From: Pseudomonas sp. TNT3 | Lineage (GTDB): Bacteria > Pseudomonadota > Gammaproteobacteria > Pseudomonadales > Pseudomonadaceae | Length of the DNA stretch: 64,000 bases | NCBI RefSeq assembly: GCF_010095445.2 | Contig: NZ_WFGV02000019.1 | Location: 1-64,000, forward strand | Direction of reading: 5' to 3' | Shown here: in pieces, positions 35,826 through 46,620 of the stretch | How the letters are laid out: every line of letters begins with the position of its first letter | Position numbering within the stretch: the stretch's first letter is position 1 | Notes under the pieces: generated by a model | What the model saw: only the letters and a program-made list of their open reading frames with translations | Databases searched by the model: none | Told to the model about the DNA's origin: nothing | Position numbers and translations under genes: made by a program

Positions 35826-36644
35826 TTAGCGTTTCAGCGAGGCTGGCAGGTGCGGCTGGATCGCCGTCAGTACTGCCTTGAAGCATTTGGTGTTGCCGGC
35901 AACGATGTGGCCTTTTTCAAGGAAGTCGTGACCGCCGGTGAAGTCGCTCACCAAACCGCCGGCTTCCTGAATCAGCAGGGCGCCTGCAGCCATGTCCCAC
36001 TCGGACAGGCCCGACTCCCAGAATGCGTCGAAACGACCGGCCGCTACGTAAGCCAGGTCCAGGCTCGCCGAGCCGGCGCGGCGGATGCCGGCGGTCTGGC
36101 CAACCAGGGCGCGGAACATGCCCAGGTAGTTGTCGAGGTTGTCCATCTGGTCGTCGCGGAACGGGAAGCCGGTACCCAGCAGGGCGCCGTCGAGGCTGGT
36201 GCGACCGCTGACGCGCAGACGACGACCGTTCAGCTGGGCGCCACGGCCACGGCTGGCAGTGAATTCTTCCTGGCGAACCGGGTCCAGAACAACGGCGTGT
36301 TCCAGGCGACCGCGATATTTGCAAGCGATGCTGACTGCAAAGTGAGGGATGCCGCGCAGGAAGTTGGTGGTGCCGTCCAGCGGATCGATGATCCACAGGT
36401 ACTCTTCGCCTTCGATACCGCTACCGGCGTGCATGCCGGTTTCTTCACCCCTGATCGAGTGATTCGGGTAGGCCTTGCGCAGTGCGTCGATGATTTTCTG
36501 TTCGGCGGCGCGATCCACCTCGGATACGTAATCCTTGGCGTCTTTTTCGTCGACCTTGATGGTATCCAGGCGCTCGATGGAGCGGAAGATCAATTCACTG
36601 GCGCTGCGGGCGGCGCGCAGCGCGATATTCAGCATGGGCTGCAT
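35826..36644 (-). CDS. suhB: inositol-1-monophosphatase family protein SuhB
   Basis: 272-residue magnesium-dependent phosphatase. Metal ligands are visible in GEET (66-69), WIIDPLDGTTNF near 84-95 and SEWDMAAG near 214-221. In gammaproteobacteria SuhB also acts in rRNA transcription antitermination, and in P. aeruginosa it affects type III secretion and biofilm genes; the phosphatase role is inferred from family. It is divergent from trmJ, with about 145 bases between the two starts. Confidence 0.96.
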   Translation of the reverse strand: MQPMLNIALRAARSASELIFRSIERLDTIKVDEKDAKDYVSEVDRAAEQKIIDALRKAYPNHSIRGEETGMHAGSGIEGEEYLWIIDPLDGTTNFLRGIPHFAVSIACKYRGRLEHAVVLDPVRQEEFTASRGRGAQLNGRRLRVSGRTSLDGALLGTGFPFRDDQMDNLDNYLGMFRALVGQTAGIRRAGSASLDLAYVAAGRFDAFWESGLSEWDMAAGALLIQEAGGLVSDFTGGHDFLEKGHIVAGNTKCFKAVLTAIQPHLPASLKR

Positions 36645-36790
36645 GGATGTGTCACCTAAGGTTGTTAAAGAAAGCCGGGCATTCTATCAGAAACTTTCTT
36701 CAGGTGAAGGACGACGTTCGCTTTCGTAGCTTAACGGTAGGTCTCGCTGTAAGATTCGGCTCCCCTTTATTGTGTTCGAGAGCGCCTCCC

Positions 36791-37561
36791 TTGCTGCAAA
36801 ACATTCGTGTCGTCCTGGTCAATACCAGCCATCCCGGGAATATCGGCGGGGCTGCGCGTGCCATGAAGAACATGGGCCTGACGCGGCTGGTGCTGGTCGA
36901 ACCGCGGTTATTCCCGCACCACGAGGCTGATGCCCGGGCCTCCGGCGCCGGTGACATCCTTGAAAACGCGCAAGTCGTCGCCACCCTGGAAGATGCCTTG
37001 GTCGGCTGCAATCTGGTGCTCGGTACCAGTGCGCGCGACCGGCGTATCCCCTGGCCGTTGCTCGATCCCCGTGAATGCGGTGTGAAAGTGGTCGAGGAAG
37101 CCGGGCAGGGCGCTGAAATTGCTTTGGTGTTCGGTCGTGAAGATTCCGGCCTGACCAATGAAGAGCTGCAGCGATGTCATTATCACGTGCACATCCCATC
37201 AGACCCTGAGTTCAGTTCGCTGAACCTCGGGGCAGCGGTGCAAGTGTTGAGCTATGAAGTGCGCATGTCCTGGCTCGCGGCCCAAGGCCAGCCGAGCAAG
37301 GTCGAGAAGGAAGAAGTGGCCTCCGTCAAAAGCGCTGAGCTGGCGACCATGGATGAGCTGGAGCGATTCTATGAGCACCTGGAGCAGACCCTGGTGGCCA
37401 TCGAATTCCTCGATCCGGAAAAACCGCGGCACTTGATGGCGCGCCTGCGCCGGTTGTACGGACGAAGCTCGGTCAGCCGGGCGGAGATGAATATATTGCG
37501 TGGCATCCTCACGGAAACCCAGAAAGCGGCCCGTGGTGAGCTTCTAAAGCGGAAGGATTAA
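36791..37561 (+). CDS. trmJ: tRNA (cytidine/uridine-2'-O-)-methyltransferase TrmJ
   Basis: 256-residue SPOUT methyltransferase that methylates the ribose at tRNA position 32. It contains the N-terminal [20 protein letters not shown], then [13 protein letters not shown] and [14 protein letters not shown], which form the SAM-binding knot. I chose the TTG at 36791, because the protein family begins with [10 protein letters not shown]; the frame from 36647 adds 48 residues that start in the suhB promoter region. No strong ribosome site precedes it. The stop overlaps the cysE start (TAATG). Confidence 0.92.
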   Translation: MLQNIRVVLVNTSHPGNIGGAARAMKNMGLTRLVLVEPRLFPHHEADARASGAGDILENAQVVATLEDALVGCNLVLGTSARDRRIPWPLLDPRECGVKVVEEAGQGAEIALVFGREDSGLTNEELQRCHYHVHIPSDPEFSSLNLGAAVQVLSYEVRMSWLAAQGQPSKVEKEEVASVKSAELATMDELERFYEHLEQTLVAIEFLDPEKPRHLMARLRRLYGRSSVSRAEMNILRGILTETQKAARGELLKRKD

Positions 37562-38340
37562 TGATGTTCGAGCGTTTGCGTGAAGATATCCAGAGTGTTT
37601 TCCATCGTGATCCGGCGGCGCGTAACGCATTTGAAGTTCTGACCTGCTATCCCGGCATGCACGCCATCTGGATCCACCGCCTGTCATCGGCGCTGTGGGG
37701 GATGGGCTGGAAGTGGTTGGCGCGCCTGGTATCGAACTTCGGTCGCTGGTTGACCGGGATCGAGATCCATCCGGGGGCGAAGGTCGGGCGTCGTTTCTTT
37801 ATTGACCATGGCATGGGCATTGTCATCGGTGAAACGGCCGAGATCGGCAACGATGTCACGCTTTATCAGGGCGTAACCCTGGGGGGCACCAGCTGGAACA
37901 AGGGCAAGCGTCACCCGACACTGGAAGATGGTGTGGTTGTCGGGGCAGGCGCCAAGGTCCTCGGGCCTTTCACTGTGGGTGCGGGTGCCAAGGTGGGCTC
38001 CAACGCGGTGGTGACCAAGGCTGTGCCGGCTGGAGCGACCGTTGTCGGTATTCCGGGGCGGATCATCGTCAAGTCCGATGAAGAGCAGGATGCCAAGCGC
38101 AAGGCCATGGCCGAGAAGATCGGTTTTGATGCCTATGGCGTTGGCGAAGACATGCCGGACCCGGTGGCGCGGGCCATCAATCAGCTGCTTGATCATCTGC
38201 AGGCAGTAGATGGGCGCCTGGAAGGGATGTGCGGGGCGTTGAAGGATCTGGGCAGTAATTACTGTGCCAAGGATCTGCCTGAGCTGCGTGAAGAAGACTT
38301 TGCGTGTGTGAAGGACAAGGATCAGAGTCAGGCCGGCTAG
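37561..38340 (+). CDS. cysE: serine O-acetyltransferase
   Basis: 259-residue left-handed beta-helix enzyme that makes O-acetylserine for cysteine synthesis. The hexapeptide-repeat part contains [15 protein letters not shown] and [20 protein letters not shown] near residues 81-125, with the catalytic His in DHG. It is longer at the C-terminus than some homologues, ending in a charged tail. Cysteine made here supplies the desulfurase IscS encoded 0.8 kb downstream. The gene overlaps trmJ by one base; AAGGA lies four bases before the ATG. Confidence 0.96.
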   Translation: MMFERLREDIQSVFHRDPAARNAFEVLTCYPGMHAIWIHRLSSALWGMGWKWLARLVSNFGRWLTGIEIHPGAKVGRRFFIDHGMGIVIGETAEIGNDVTLYQGVTLGGTSWNKGKRHPTLEDGVVVGAGAKVLGPFTVGAGAKVGSNAVVTKAVPAGATVVGIPGRIIVKSDEEQDAKRKAMAEKIGFDAYGVGEDMPDPVARAINQLLDHLQAVDGRLEGMCGALKDLGSNYCAKDLPELREEDFACVKDKDQSQAG

Positions 38341-38350
38341 ACCGAGTCGG

Positions 38351-38419
38351 CCGCATCGCGGGCAAGCCCGCTCCCACAGGATGCTCATCGTCCTTGTGGG
38401 AGCGGGCTTGCTCGCGATG
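38351..38419. repeat. divergent REP pair
   Basis: CATCGCGGGCAAGCCCGCTC CCAC at 38354-38377 and GTGGGAGCGGGCTTGCTCGC GATG at 38396-38419 form an inverted pair in the opposite order to a usual REPIN, with 18 bases between them. It separates cysE from the isc promoter. Confidence 0.88.
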
Positions 38420-38487
38420 AACGATCACTCGGTACTACTGGCTGTCAGAGGCCAGCCTTTGCTATGATGCGCGCGCTCTTTTGCGGG

Positions 38488-38546
38488 TAATCCTGACTAA
38501 AGTACTAGGTCTTATAGTTGACTTAAATACTCGGGAATTGCATACT
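38488..38546 (+). promoter_or_regulatory. isc promoter with two IscR-type sites
   Basis: Two sequences fit the type 1 IscR site ATAxYYGACTRWWWYAGTCRRxTAT: TAATCCTGACTAAAGTACTA at 38488 onward and ATAGTTGACTTAAATACTCG at 38514 onward. The second covers the -35 box TTGACT (38518-38523), and CATACT at 38541-38546 lies 17 bases later as the -10. Binding by [2Fe-2S]-IscR would block the promoter, giving feedback control of cluster assembly. Confidence 0.8.
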
Positions 38547-38577
38547 CGCCCCATTCCGAACTCCGTGGTAATTGTCC

Positions 38578-39069
38578 ATGAGACTGACTACAAAAGGCCG
38601 ATACGCCGTGACCGCCATGCTCGATCTGGCGTTGCACGCGCAGCACGGGCCGGTGTCCCTGGCCGATATCTCCGAGCGCCAAGGCATCTCCCTGTCCTAC
38701 CTTGAACAGCTTTTCGCCAAGTTGCGTCGCAGCAATCTGGTCTCCAGCGTTCGTGGTCCGGGCGGCGGCTACCAACTGTCCCGCGACATGCAGGGCATCC
38801 AGGTCGCCCAGGTGATCGATGCGGTAAACGAATCGGTCGATGCCACCAAATGCCAGGGCCAGGGTGATTGCCATCAAGGCGACACCTGTCTGACCCATCA
38901 CTTGTGGTGCGATCTGAGCTTGCAGATTCACGAATTTCTGAGCGGTATCAGCTTGGCTGATCTTGTCACTCGCCGTGAGGTACAAGAAGTAGCCCAGCGT
39001 CAGGACCAGCGCCGTTGCAACAGCAAGGCGCCACGCCTGGACAAGATTGAAGCGTCCGCCGTCGAATGA
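38578..39069 (+). CDS. iscR: Fe-S cluster assembly transcriptional regulator IscR
   Basis: 163-residue Rrf2-family repressor of the isc operon. It has a winged helix-turn-helix ([19 protein letters not shown], residues 28-46) and the [2Fe-2S] ligands C92, C98, C104 and H107. The ATG at 38578 gives the canonical start [14 protein letters not shown]; a TTG two codons earlier is in frame. It is the first gene of the operon and presumably binds the two sites just upstream. Confidence 0.97.
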   Translation: MRLTTKGRYAVTAMLDLALHAQHGPVSLADISERQGISLSYLEQLFAKLRRSNLVSSVRGPGGGYQLSRDMQGIQVAQVIDAVNESVDATKCQGQGDCHQGDTCLTHHLWCDLSLQIHEFLSGISLADLVTRREVQEVAQRQDQRRCNSKAPRLDKIEASAVE

Positions 39070-39119
39070 CAGCCAAAGAGCTAGCGGCACGCCAGCCAGC
39101 CTGATTTAGGAGATAGTCC

Positions 39120-40334
39120 ATGAAATTGCCGATTTACCTTGATTACTCTGCAACTACCCCGGTTGATCCGCGTGTTGCGCAAAAAATGAGTGAATGCCTG
39201 CTGGTCGACGGAAACTTCGGTAACCCGGCGTCCCGTTCCCACGTGTTTGGCTGGAAAGCTGAAGAGTCCGTCGAAAACGCTCGTCGTCAGGTCGCTGACC
39301 TGGTCAACGCTGATCCGCGTGAAATCGTCTGGACCTCCGGTGCCACCGAATCCGACAACCTGGCAATCAAGGGTGCGGCGCATTTCTACGCCACCAAAGG
39401 CAAGCACCTGATCACCACCAAGATTGAGCACAAGGCTGTCCTCGACACCATGCGCCAACTGGAGCGTGAAGGTTTCGAAGTCACCTACATTGAGCCTCGC
39501 GATGATGGCCTGGTGACGCCTGAGATGGTTGAAGCGGCCCTGCGTGACGACACCATCCTGGTTTCGATCATGCACGTGAACAACGAAATCGGCACCGTCA
39601 ACGACATCGCCGCTATCGGCGAGCTGACTCGCTCGAAAGGCATCCTGTTTCACGTCGACGCTGCTCAGTCCACCGGCAAGGTCGATATCGACCTGTCGAA
39701 GCTGAAAGTCGACATGATGTCGTTCTCTGCCCACAAGACCTACGGTCCTAAAGGTATCGGCGCGCTGTACGTGAGCCGCAAACCGCGTGTTCGCATCGAA
39801 GCGACCATGCACGGTGGCGGTCATGAGCGCGGCATGCGTTCCGGCACGCTGGCGACCCACCAGATCGTTGGCATGGGTGAAGCCTTCCGTGTAGCCAAAG
39901 AAGACATGGCTGCGGAAAACATTCGTATCAAGGCCCTGAGTGACCGCTTCTTCAAACAGGTCGAAGGCCTGGAAGAGCTGTACATCAACGGCAGCATGAC
40001 CGCCCGCGTACCGCACAACCTGAACCTGAGCTTCAACTATGTTGAAGGCGAGTCGCTGATCATGGCGCTCAAGGATCTGGCGGTTTCGTCCGGTTCGGCC
40101 TGCACCTCGGCTTCCCTTGAGCCTTCGTACGTACTGCGCGCCCTGGGCCGCAACGACGAACTGGCGCACAGCTCGATTCGCTTCACCTTCGGCCGTTTCA
40201 CCACCGAAGAAGAAATCGATTACGCCGCGCAGAAAGTCTGCGAGGCCGTCACCAAGCTGCGCACTTTGTCGCCGCTGTGGGACATGTACAAAGACGGTGT
40301 CGACATTTCGAAAATCGAGTGGGCGGCACACTGA
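39120..40334 (+). CDS. iscS: cysteine desulfurase
   Basis: 404-residue PLP enzyme that removes sulfur from cysteine for iron-sulfur cluster and thionucleoside synthesis. The PLP lysine lies in [12 protein letters not shown] near 203-213 and the sulfur-carrying cysteine in [13 protein letters not shown] near 328. Starts as [14 protein letters not shown], as in IscS. Second gene of the isc operon. Confidence 0.98.
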   Translation: MKLPIYLDYSATTPVDPRVAQKMSECLLVDGNFGNPASRSHVFGWKAEESVENARRQVADLVNADPREIVWTSGATESDNLAIKGAAHFYATKGKHLITTKIEHKAVLDTMRQLEREGFEVTYIEPRDDGLVTPEMVEAALRDDTILVSIMHVNNEIGTVNDIAAIGELTRSKGILFHVDAAQSTGKVDIDLSKLKVDMMSFSAHKTYGPKGIGALYVSRKPRVRIEATMHGGGHERGMRSGTLATHQIVGMGEAFRVAKEDMAAENIRIKALSDRFFKQVEGLEELYINGSMTARVPHNLNLSFNYVEGESLIMALKDLAVSSGSACTSASLEPSYVLRALGRNDELAHSSIRFTFGRFTTEEEIDYAAQKVCEAVTKLRTLSPLWDMYKDGVDISKIEWAAH

Positions 40335-40418
40335 TTTCAAGTCGCCGCAAACCAGCCCTGCGCATCTTTGTATGGCAGGGTTCAAGAGCGACTCTCTGAT
40401 GAGTGAGGATTAAGAATC

Positions 40419-40805
40419 ATGGCTTACAGCGAAAAGGTCATCGACCACTACGAGAACCCGCGCAACGTCGGCAAGATGGACGCGGAAGACCCAGACGTCG
40501 GCACCGGCATGGTCGGCGCACCGGCATGCGGTGACGTGATGCGTCTGCAGATCAAGGTCAACGAGCAAGGCATCATCGAAGACGCCAAGTTCAAGACCTA
40601 CGGCTGCGGTTCGGCAATCGCTTCCAGCTCCCTGGCGACCGAGTGGATGAAAGGCAAGACTCTGGATGAAGCAGAGACCATCAAGAACACTCAGCTGGCT
40701 GAAGAACTGGCCCTGCCGCCAGTAAAAATTCACTGCTCCGTACTCGCCGAAGACGCTATCAAAGCGGCTGTTCGCGACTACAAGCAGAAGAAAGGCTTGA
40801 TCTAA
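40419..40805 (+). CDS. iscU: Fe-S cluster scaffold protein
   Basis: 128-residue scaffold on which IscS-derived sulfur and iron are joined. The cluster ligands are C37 (with D39, in ACGDV), C63 (YGCGSA) and C106 ([10 protein letters not shown]). The LPPVK motif, residues 99-103, is the binding site for the HscA chaperone, which is encoded two genes further on. Confidence 0.98.
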   Translation: MAYSEKVIDHYENPRNVGKMDAEDPDVGTGMVGAPACGDVMRLQIKVNEQGIIEDAKFKTYGCGSAIASSSLATEWMKGKTLDEAETIKNTQLAEELALPPVKIHCSVLAEDAIKAAVRDYKQKKGLI

Positions 40806-40833
40806 GCATTGGGCGACGAGTAAGGAGTCAACG

Positions 40834-41157
40834 ATGGCTATCAGCATGACAGAAGCGGCTGCTCGGCACGTGCGACGCTCCCTTGACGGGCGCGGCAAAG
40901 GTGAGGGGATTCGTCTGGGTGTTCGCACCACGGGCTGTTCCGGCCTTGCCTACGTGCTGGAGTTTGTCGACGAGGTGGTTGCAGAGGATCAGGTGTTCGA
41001 AAGTCACGGCGAGAAAGTGATCATCGACCCTAAGAGCCTGTCCTACCTGGACGGCACCGAACTCGATTTCGTCAAGGAAGGGTTGAACGAAGGCTTCAAG
41101 TTCAACAATCCCAACGTACGCGGTGAATGTGGCTGCGGCGAAAGCTTCAACATCTGA
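40834..41157 (+). CDS. iscA: A-type iron-sulfur carrier
   Basis: 107-residue carrier protein with the three conserved cysteines, one in TTGCSGLAY near 35 and two in GECGCGESF near 99-101. It passes clusters to apo-proteins, especially [4Fe-4S] enzymes such as IspG. Fourth gene of the operon; hscB starts nine bases after its stop. Confidence 0.98.
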   Translation: MAISMTEAAARHVRRSLDGRGKGEGIRLGVRTTGCSGLAYVLEFVDEVVAEDQVFESHGEKVIIDPKSLSYLDGTELDFVKEGLNEGFKFNNPNVRGECGCGESFNI

Positions 41158-41165
41158 GGCTGCTC

Positions 41166-41687
41166 GTGGGTACTCCTTGTCATTTCGCTTTATTTGAACT
41201 GCAGCCGAGTTTCCGTCTGGATCTCGAGCAGTTGGCTACGCGCTACCGAGAGTTGGCGCGCGGCGTTCATCCGGACCGCTTCGCAGACGCTTCCGAGCGC
41301 GAGCAGCGGCTGGCGCTAGAGCAATCCGCGAGCCTCAACGAGGCCTACCAGACGCTCAAAAGTCCCCCAAAGCGCGCGCGATACCTGCTCGCCATGGGTG
41401 GTCGCGAGCTGCCGCTGGAGGTCACGGTGCATGATCCGGATTTTCTTCTGCAGCAAATGGAGCTGCGTGAAGAGCTCGAAGACCTGCAAGACAGTGCCGA
41501 CGTGGCAGGTGTTGCAGTGTTCAAGCGTCGCCTGAAGTCCGCCCAGGATGAGCTGAACGACAGCTTCGCAGCCTGTTGGGATGATGCAGCGCAACGTGAG
41601 CAGGCCGAACGCCTGATGCGGCGCATGCAGTTCCTCGACAAGCTCACCTACGAAGTGCGCCAGTTAGAAGAGCGCCTCGACGATTAA
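41166..41687 (+). CDS. hscB: Fe-S co-chaperone HscB (J-domain)
   Basis: 173-residue J-type co-chaperone that brings IscU to HscA. The J-domain has the HPD tripeptide in RGVHPDRFA near 34-42, and the C-terminal three-helix part binds IscU. I chose the GTG at 41166 ([13 protein letters not shown]), the usual family start; a longer frame lies within iscA. GAGG lies eight to eleven bases upstream. Confidence 0.95.
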   Translation: MGTPCHFALFELQPSFRLDLEQLATRYRELARGVHPDRFADASEREQRLALEQSASLNEAYQTLKSPPKRARYLLAMGGRELPLEVTVHDPDFLLQQMELREELEDLQDSADVAGVAVFKRRLKSAQDELNDSFAACWDDAAQREQAERLMRRMQFLDKLTYEVRQLEERLDD

Positions 41688-41738
41688 CCCAGTGCCGCTC
41701 CGGTCGCACGCCTGATATACAGATAAGTCCTGATAACG

Positions 41739-43604
41739 ATGGCCCTACTGCAGATCGCCGAACCCGGCCAAAGTCCTCAACCGCACCAGCGTCGTCTGGC
41801 TGTGGGGATCGACTTGGGCACTACCAATTCGCTGGTCGCTGCGTTGCGCAGTGGTCTTTCCGAGCCTCTGGCTGACGCTGACGGGCAGGTCATTCTGCCG
41901 TCTGCCGTGCGCTACCACGCCGATCGCATCGAGGTCGGCGAGTCAGCCAAGCTGGCTGCCGCCTCTGATCCCCTGAATACTGTGCTGTCGGTCAAGCGCC
42001 TGATGGGGCGTGGTCTGTCCGACGTCAAGCAGCTGGGCGATCAACTGCCGTACCGCTTTGTCGGCGGCGAATCGCACATGCCGTTCATCGACACCATTCA
42101 GGGCCCGAAAAGCCCGGTCGAGGTCTCTGCCGACATTCTCAAGGTGCTGCGTCAGCGCGCTGAAGAGGCGTTGGGTGGGGAGCTGGTTGGCGCGGTGATC
42201 ACTGTTCCGGCCTATTTCGATGATGCCCAGCGTCAAGCCACCAAGGATGCGGCCAAACTGGCCGGTCTGAACGTGCTGCGCTTGCTCAACGAGCCTACGG
42301 CGGCTGCGGTGGCTTACGGTCTGGATCAGCATGCTGAAGGCCTGGTCGCGATTTACGACCTGGGCGGCGGTACCTTCGATATTTCGATTTTGCGCCTGAC
42401 AGGCGGCGTGTTTGAGGTTCTGGCCACGGGTGGCGACAGTGCTCTCGGTGGCGATGACTTCGATCACGCAATTGCTGGCTGGATCATCGAGAGTGCCGGT
42501 TTGTCGGCCGATCTGGATCCGGGCGCGCAACGCAACCTGCTGCAAACCGCCTGTGCGGCAAAAGAAGCGCTGACCAATGCGGCGTCTGTTGAAGTCGCTT
42601 ACGGCGAGTGGAAAGCCGAGCTGACCCGTGAGGCGTTCAATGCGCTGATCGAGCCAATGGTTGCCCGCAGCCTGAAAGCCTGTCGTCGTGCGGTACGTGA
42701 TTCGGGTGTCGAGCTCGAAGAAGTGCACGCCGTGGTCATGGTGGGTGGATCGACTCGCGTTCCTCGTGTTCGCGAAGCGGTGGCCGAAGCCTTTGGTCGC
42801 GAGCCGCTGACTGAAATCGATCCGGATCAAGTGGTGGCCATCGGTGCCGCGATCCAGGCCGATACGCTGGCGGGCAACAAGCGCGATGGCGGCGAACTGC
42901 TGTTGCTTGATGTGATTCCATTGTCCTTGGGGCTGGAAACCATGGGTGGCCTGATGGAGAAGGTGATTCCGCGGAACACCACCATCCCCGTCGCCCGCGC
43001 CCAGGACTTCACGACGTACAAAGATGGCCAGTCGGCCATGGCAATCCACGTATTGCAGGGCGAGCGCGAGCTGATCAGCGATTGCCGCTCCCTCGCACGC
43101 TTCGAATTGCGCGGTATTCCGGCGATGGTGGCCGGTGCGGCGAAGATTCGCGTGACCTTCCAGGTCGATGCCGACGGTCTGCTCAGCGTTTCCGCTCGTG
43201 AGCTGGGTTCGGGCGTAGAAGCCAGCATCCAAGTCAAGCCGTCCTATGGCCTGACTGATGGCGAAATCGCGAAGATGCTCAAGGATTCATTCCAGCACGC
43301 CAACGACGACAAGGTCGCCCGTGTCCTGCGTGAGCAGCAAGTCGATGCCCAGCGCCTGATTGAAGCGGTGCAGGCTGCGCTTGATGTCGATGGAGAGCGT
43401 CTGCTGGATGCCGAAGAGCGCATGGTCATCGAGTTGCAGATGCAGGAACTGACCGAATTGATGAAAGGGTCTGATGGTTATGCCATCGAGCAACAGACCA
43501 AGCGTCTGTCGCAAGTGACCGATGCTTTTGCTGCCCGCCGTATGGATTTGACGGTGAAAGCCGCTCTGTCGGGGCGCAACCTGAATGAAATCGAGGATAT
43601 CTGA
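41739..43604 (+). CDS. hscA: Hsp70-type Fe-S assembly chaperone HscA
   Basis: 621-residue DnaK-like ATPase specialised for cluster transfer from IscU. The ATP-binding domain starts [12 protein letters not shown] and contains [17 protein letters not shown] and [12 protein letters not shown]; the peptide-binding domain begins near [15 protein letters not shown]. The C-terminus lacks the acidic EEVD-like tail of DnaK, as expected for HscA. Its stop overlaps the fdx start. Confidence 0.97.
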   Translation: MALLQIAEPGQSPQPHQRRLAVGIDLGTTNSLVAALRSGLSEPLADADGQVILPSAVRYHADRIEVGESAKLAAASDPLNTVLSVKRLMGRGLSDVKQLGDQLPYRFVGGESHMPFIDTIQGPKSPVEVSADILKVLRQRAEEALGGELVGAVITVPAYFDDAQRQATKDAAKLAGLNVLRLLNEPTAAAVAYGLDQHAEGLVAIYDLGGGTFDISILRLTGGVFEVLATGGDSALGGDDFDHAIAGWIIESAGLSADLDPGAQRNLLQTACAAKEALTNAASVEVAYGEWKAELTREAFNALIEPMVARSLKACRRAVRDSGVELEEVHAVVMVGGSTRVPRVREAVAEAFGREPLTEIDPDQVVAIGAAIQADTLAGNKRDGGELLLLDVIPLSLGLETMGGLMEKVIPRNTTIPVARAQDFTTYKDGQSAMAIHVLQGERELISDCRSLARFELRGIPAMVAGAAKIRVTFQVDADGLLSVSARELGSGVEASIQVKPSYGLTDGEIAKMLKDSFQHANDDKVARVLREQQVDAQRLIEAVQAALDVDGERLLDAEERMVIELQMQELTELMKGSDGYAIEQQTKRLSQVTDAFAARRMDLTVKAALSGRNLNEIEDI

Positions 43605-43945
43605 TGCCGCAGGTCATTTTTCTGCCACACGAGAAGTTTTGCCCGGATGGCATGGTTGTGGAGGCTGAGCCGGGGACTTCCATTCTCGAGCTGGCCCACG
43701 AACACCATATCGAGATGGAAAGCGCCTGTGGCGGCGTCTGCGCTTGCACTACTTGTCACTGCATCATTCGTGAAGGCTTTGACTCGCTGGAAGAAGCGGA
43801 CGAGCTGGAAGAAGATTTTCTTGATCGGGCCTGGGGTCTGGAAGCGCAATCGCGTCTAGGCTGTCAGGCGATCGTCGGGACTGAAGACCTGACCGTTGAA
43901 ATTCCGAAATACTCGCTCAACCATGCTGCCGAAGCGCCGCACTGA
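43604..43945 (+). CDS. fdx: ISC system [2Fe-2S] ferredoxin
   Basis: 113-residue adrenodoxin-type ferredoxin that supplies electrons for cluster assembly. Ligands are in ESACGGVCACTTCHC (C42, C48, C51) and LGCQAI (C87). It overlaps hscA by one base (TGATG). Confidence 0.97.
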   Translation: MPQVIFLPHEKFCPDGMVVEAEPGTSILELAHEHHIEMESACGGVCACTTCHCIIREGFDSLEEADELEEDFLDRAWGLEAQSRLGCQAIVGTEDLTVEIPKYSLNHAAEAPH

Positions 43946-43959
43946 TTCAAGGAATTGTC

Positions 43960-44160
43960 ATGAGTCTCAAGTGGACTGATGTGCTGGAAATCGCCATCCA
44001 GCTGGCTGAAAGCAAGCCTGATGTTGACCCAATGTCGGTCAACTTCGTCGATCTGCGGAAATGGGTAATGGAATTGCCCGAATTCGACGACAAGCCTGAG
44101 CATTGTGGCGAGAAGGTCCTGGAGGCCATTCAGGCCAACTGGATCGAAGAACGCGACTGA
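43960..44160 (+). CDS. iscX: Fe-S cluster assembly protein IscX
   Basis: 66-residue acidic protein that binds IscS and iron and modulates cluster assembly. It has the typical LKWTDVLEIAIQL start, DVDPMSVNFVDL middle and a C-terminal AIQANWIEE. AAGGA lies seven bases upstream. Last gene of the isc operon. Confidence 0.96.
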   Translation: MSLKWTDVLEIAIQLAESKPDVDPMSVNFVDLRKWVMELPEFDDKPEHCGEKVLEAIQANWIEERD

Positions 44161-44188
44161 GCCACGCTGCAGGTTAGGCAATACCAAA

Positions 44189-44216
44189 GAACCCGCGTAT
44201 AATTCGCGGGTTTAAT
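44189..44216. promoter_or_regulatory. hairpin between iscX and ndk carrying a TATAAT box in its loop
   Basis: AACCCGCG and CGCGGGTT form an eight-pair stem with loop TATAATT, followed by TAATTTTT. As RNA it could end isc transcription; as DNA the loop TATAAT (44198-44203) is a perfect -10 for ndk, although the -35 (TTAGGC) is weak. Confidence 0.6.
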
Positions 44217-44248
44217 TTTTCACAAATTACTGTTTCTGGAGTTACACC

Positions 44249-44674
44249 ATGGCTGTTCAACGTACTTTCTCCATCATCAAGCCTGACGCTGTTGCAAAAA
44301 ACGTTATCGGCGAGATCACCACTCGTTTTGAAAAAGCTGGCCTGCGCGTTGTAGCTTCGAAACTGAAGCAACTGTCCAAAGCAGAAGCTGAAGGCTTCTA
44401 CGCTGAGCACAGCGCTCGTGGTTTCTTCGGCGACCTGGTTGCTTTCATGATCTCCGGTCCGGTTGTCGTTCAGGTTCTGGAAGGCGAAAACGCTATCGCT
44501 CTGAACCGTGAGCTGATGGGCGCTACCAACCCTAAAGAAGCTGCTGCCGGCACCATCCGCGCTGACTTCGCTGACTCCATCGATGCCAACGCTGTACACG
44601 GTTCGGACTCCGAAGCCGCTGCTGCTCGCGAAATCTCGTACTTCTTCGCAGCTACTGAAGTAACCACTCGCTAA
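44249..44674 (+). CDS. ndk: nucleoside diphosphate kinase
   Basis: 141-residue enzyme that moves the gamma-phosphate between nucleotides. The phosphorylated His117 lies in ANAVHGSDS. It starts [15 protein letters not shown] and shows the highly biased codon use of a strongly expressed gene. CTGGAG lies seven bases ahead of the ATG. Confidence 0.98.
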   Translation: MAVQRTFSIIKPDAVAKNVIGEITTRFEKAGLRVVASKLKQLSKAEAEGFYAEHSARGFFGDLVAFMISGPVVVQVLEGENAIALNRELMGATNPKEAAAGTIRADFADSIDANAVHGSDSEAAAAREISYFFAATEVTTR

Positions 44675-44702
44675 GCATTGGCTTAAGAGTGAAGGTGAAT
44701 CC

Positions 44703-45845
44703 ATGACTACATCGACTGTTAAAACCAACCTGCTGGGTCTGACTCAGCTGGAAATGGAAAAATTCTTCGACTCAATCGGGGAGAAGCGTTTCCGTGCCGG
44801 TCAGGTAATGAAATGGATTCACCACCTTGGCGTCGATGATTTCGACGCCATGACGAACGTCAGCAAGGCCCTGCGCGACAAGCTCAAGGTCATTGCCGAA
44901 GTTCGTGGTCCCGAAGTCGTCAGCGAGGACATTTCCACCGACGGCACCCGTAAGTGGGTGGTGCGCGTGGCGTCCGGCAGCTGCGTCGAGACCGTCTACA
45001 TTCCCCAGGGCAAACGCGGCACTCTGTGCGTTTCGTCCCAGGCAGGCTGTGCCCTGGATTGCAGTTTCTGCTCCACCGGCAAGCAAGGATTCAACAGCAA
45101 CCTCACCGCCGCCGAAGTAATTGGGCAGGTGTGGATTGCCAATAAATCGTTTGGCAGCATCCCGGCGACCGCCGACCGTGCCATCACCAACGTGGTGATG
45201 ATGGGCATGGGCGAGCCGCTGCTGAACTTCGACAACGTCGTGGCCGCCATGCATCTGATGATGGATGACCTTGGCTACGGGATTTCCAAGCGCCGCGTGA
45301 CCCTGTCCACTTCGGGCGTGGTGCCGATGATCGATGAGCTGTCCAAGCACATCGACGTCTCCCTGGCGTTGTCCCTGCACGCACCCAATGACGCATTGCG
45401 TAATCAATTGGTGCCGATCAACAAGAAGTATCCGCTTAAGATGCTGCTCGAGTCGTGCCAGCGCTACATGTCGTCCCTGGGCGAAAAGCGCGTGCTGACC
45501 ATCGAGTACACCTTGCTCAAGGACATCAATGACAAGGTCGAGCATGCGGTCGAGATGATCGAGTTGCTCAAGAACATCCCGTGCAAGATCAACCTGATTC
45601 CGTTTAACCCGTTCCCGCATTCCGGTTACGAGCGTCCGAGCAACAATGCGATTCGCCGTTTCCAGGATCAGCTTCATCATGCAGGCTTCAATGTCACTGT
45701 ACGCACCACCCGTGGTGAAGACATCGACGCGGCCTGTGGACAATTGGTAGGGCAGGTGCTGGATCGCACCCGACGCAGCGAACGTTATATCGCCGTGCGC
45801 GAGTTGAGCGCCGAAAACGATATCGCAACAAACGCCGCGAAATAA
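44703..45845 (+). CDS. rlmN: dual-specificity 23S rRNA/tRNA adenine-C2 methyltransferase
   Basis: 380-residue radical-SAM enzyme that methylates A2503 of 23S rRNA and A37 of some tRNAs. The cluster site is [11 protein letters not shown] near residues 116-126; the late cysteine that carries the methyl group is in AACGQL near residue 345. It needs a [4Fe-4S] cluster, which the adjacent isc operon makes. Confidence 0.97.
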   Translation: MTTSTVKTNLLGLTQLEMEKFFDSIGEKRFRAGQVMKWIHHLGVDDFDAMTNVSKALRDKLKVIAEVRGPEVVSEDISTDGTRKWVVRVASGSCVETVYIPQGKRGTLCVSSQAGCALDCSFCSTGKQGFNSNLTAAEVIGQVWIANKSFGSIPATADRAITNVVMMGMGEPLLNFDNVVAAMHLMMDDLGYGISKRRVTLSTSGVVPMIDELSKHIDVSLALSLHAPNDALRNQLVPINKKYPLKMLLESCQRYMSSLGEKRVLTIEYTLLKDINDKVEHAVEMIELLKNIPCKINLIPFNPFPHSGYERPSNNAIRRFQDQLHHAGFNVTVRTTRGEDIDAACGQLVGQVLDRTRRSERYIAVRELSAENDIATNAAK

Positions 45846-45861
45846 TTAAGAGAGGATCTCT

Positions 45862-46620
45862 ATGTCCCTGCGCTTTGCGCTGCTTGTGCTGTTGGCCAGC
45901 CTGTGTGCTGGTTGTGTCCTGTCGGGTGATTTCAATCCGATGAAGACCAGCAAGGGCCGCGATGAAGCGCGTGCTGCTTACGTGCAGCTGGGTCTGGGGT
46001 ACTTGCAGCAAGGTATGACCGAGCGTGCCAAGGTCCCGCTGAAGAAGGCGCTGGACCTGGACAGCTCGGACCCTGACGCCAACGCGGCGCTGGGGCTGGT
46101 GTTCCAGGCCGAGATGGAGCCGGAGTTGGCCGACGAGCACTTTCGCAAGGCGCTGTCTTCCCGCCCCAAGGATGCTCGAATCCTGAACAATTACGGCAGT
46201 TTTCTTTTCGAAGAGAAACGCTACAAAGAGGCTTACGAACGTTTCGAACAAGCCGCTGCCGACACCCTGTATCCCGAACGCTCACGGGTGTTTGAAAACC
46301 TGGGAATGACCGCTTCGAAGCTGGGTGAACGTGATCTGGCTCAGCAGCAACTGGAAAAAGCCCTGAGATTGAATCGTCAGCAGCCACGCGCATTGCTGGA
46401 AATGGCTGAGTTGTCGTTCGAAGACAGGCATTATGTGCCCTCGCGTGACTACTACGACCGTTTTAGCCTGCTCGCCGAACAAAATGCACGTAGTCTATTG
46501 CTCGGCGTTCGGCTGGCAAAAGTGTTTGAAGATCGCGACAAGGCTGCCAGTTATGGCCTGCAACTAAAACGACTCTATCCCGGTACGCCGGAATATCAGC
46601 AATACCTGTCGGAGCAATGA
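45862..46620 (+). CDS. pilW: type IV pilus biogenesis lipoprotein PilW/PilF
   Basis: 252-residue outer-membrane pilotin with TPR repeats; it localises the PilQ secretin. The lipobox LCAGC lies after a short hydrophobic signal. TPR-like repeats follow, for example AAYVQLGLGYLQQGM and DARILNNYGSFLFEEKRYKEA. It overlaps rodZ by four bases (ATGA). Confidence 0.94.
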   Translation: MSLRFALLVLLASLCAGCVLSGDFNPMKTSKGRDEARAAYVQLGLGYLQQGMTERAKVPLKKALDLDSSDPDANAALGLVFQAEMEPELADEHFRKALSSRPKDARILNNYGSFLFEEKRYKEAYERFEQAAADTLYPERSRVFENLGMTASKLGERDLAQQQLEKALRLNRQQPRALLEMAELSFEDRHYVPSRDYYDRFSLLAEQNARSLLLGVRLAKVFEDRDKAASYGLQLKRLYPGTPEYQQYLSEQ

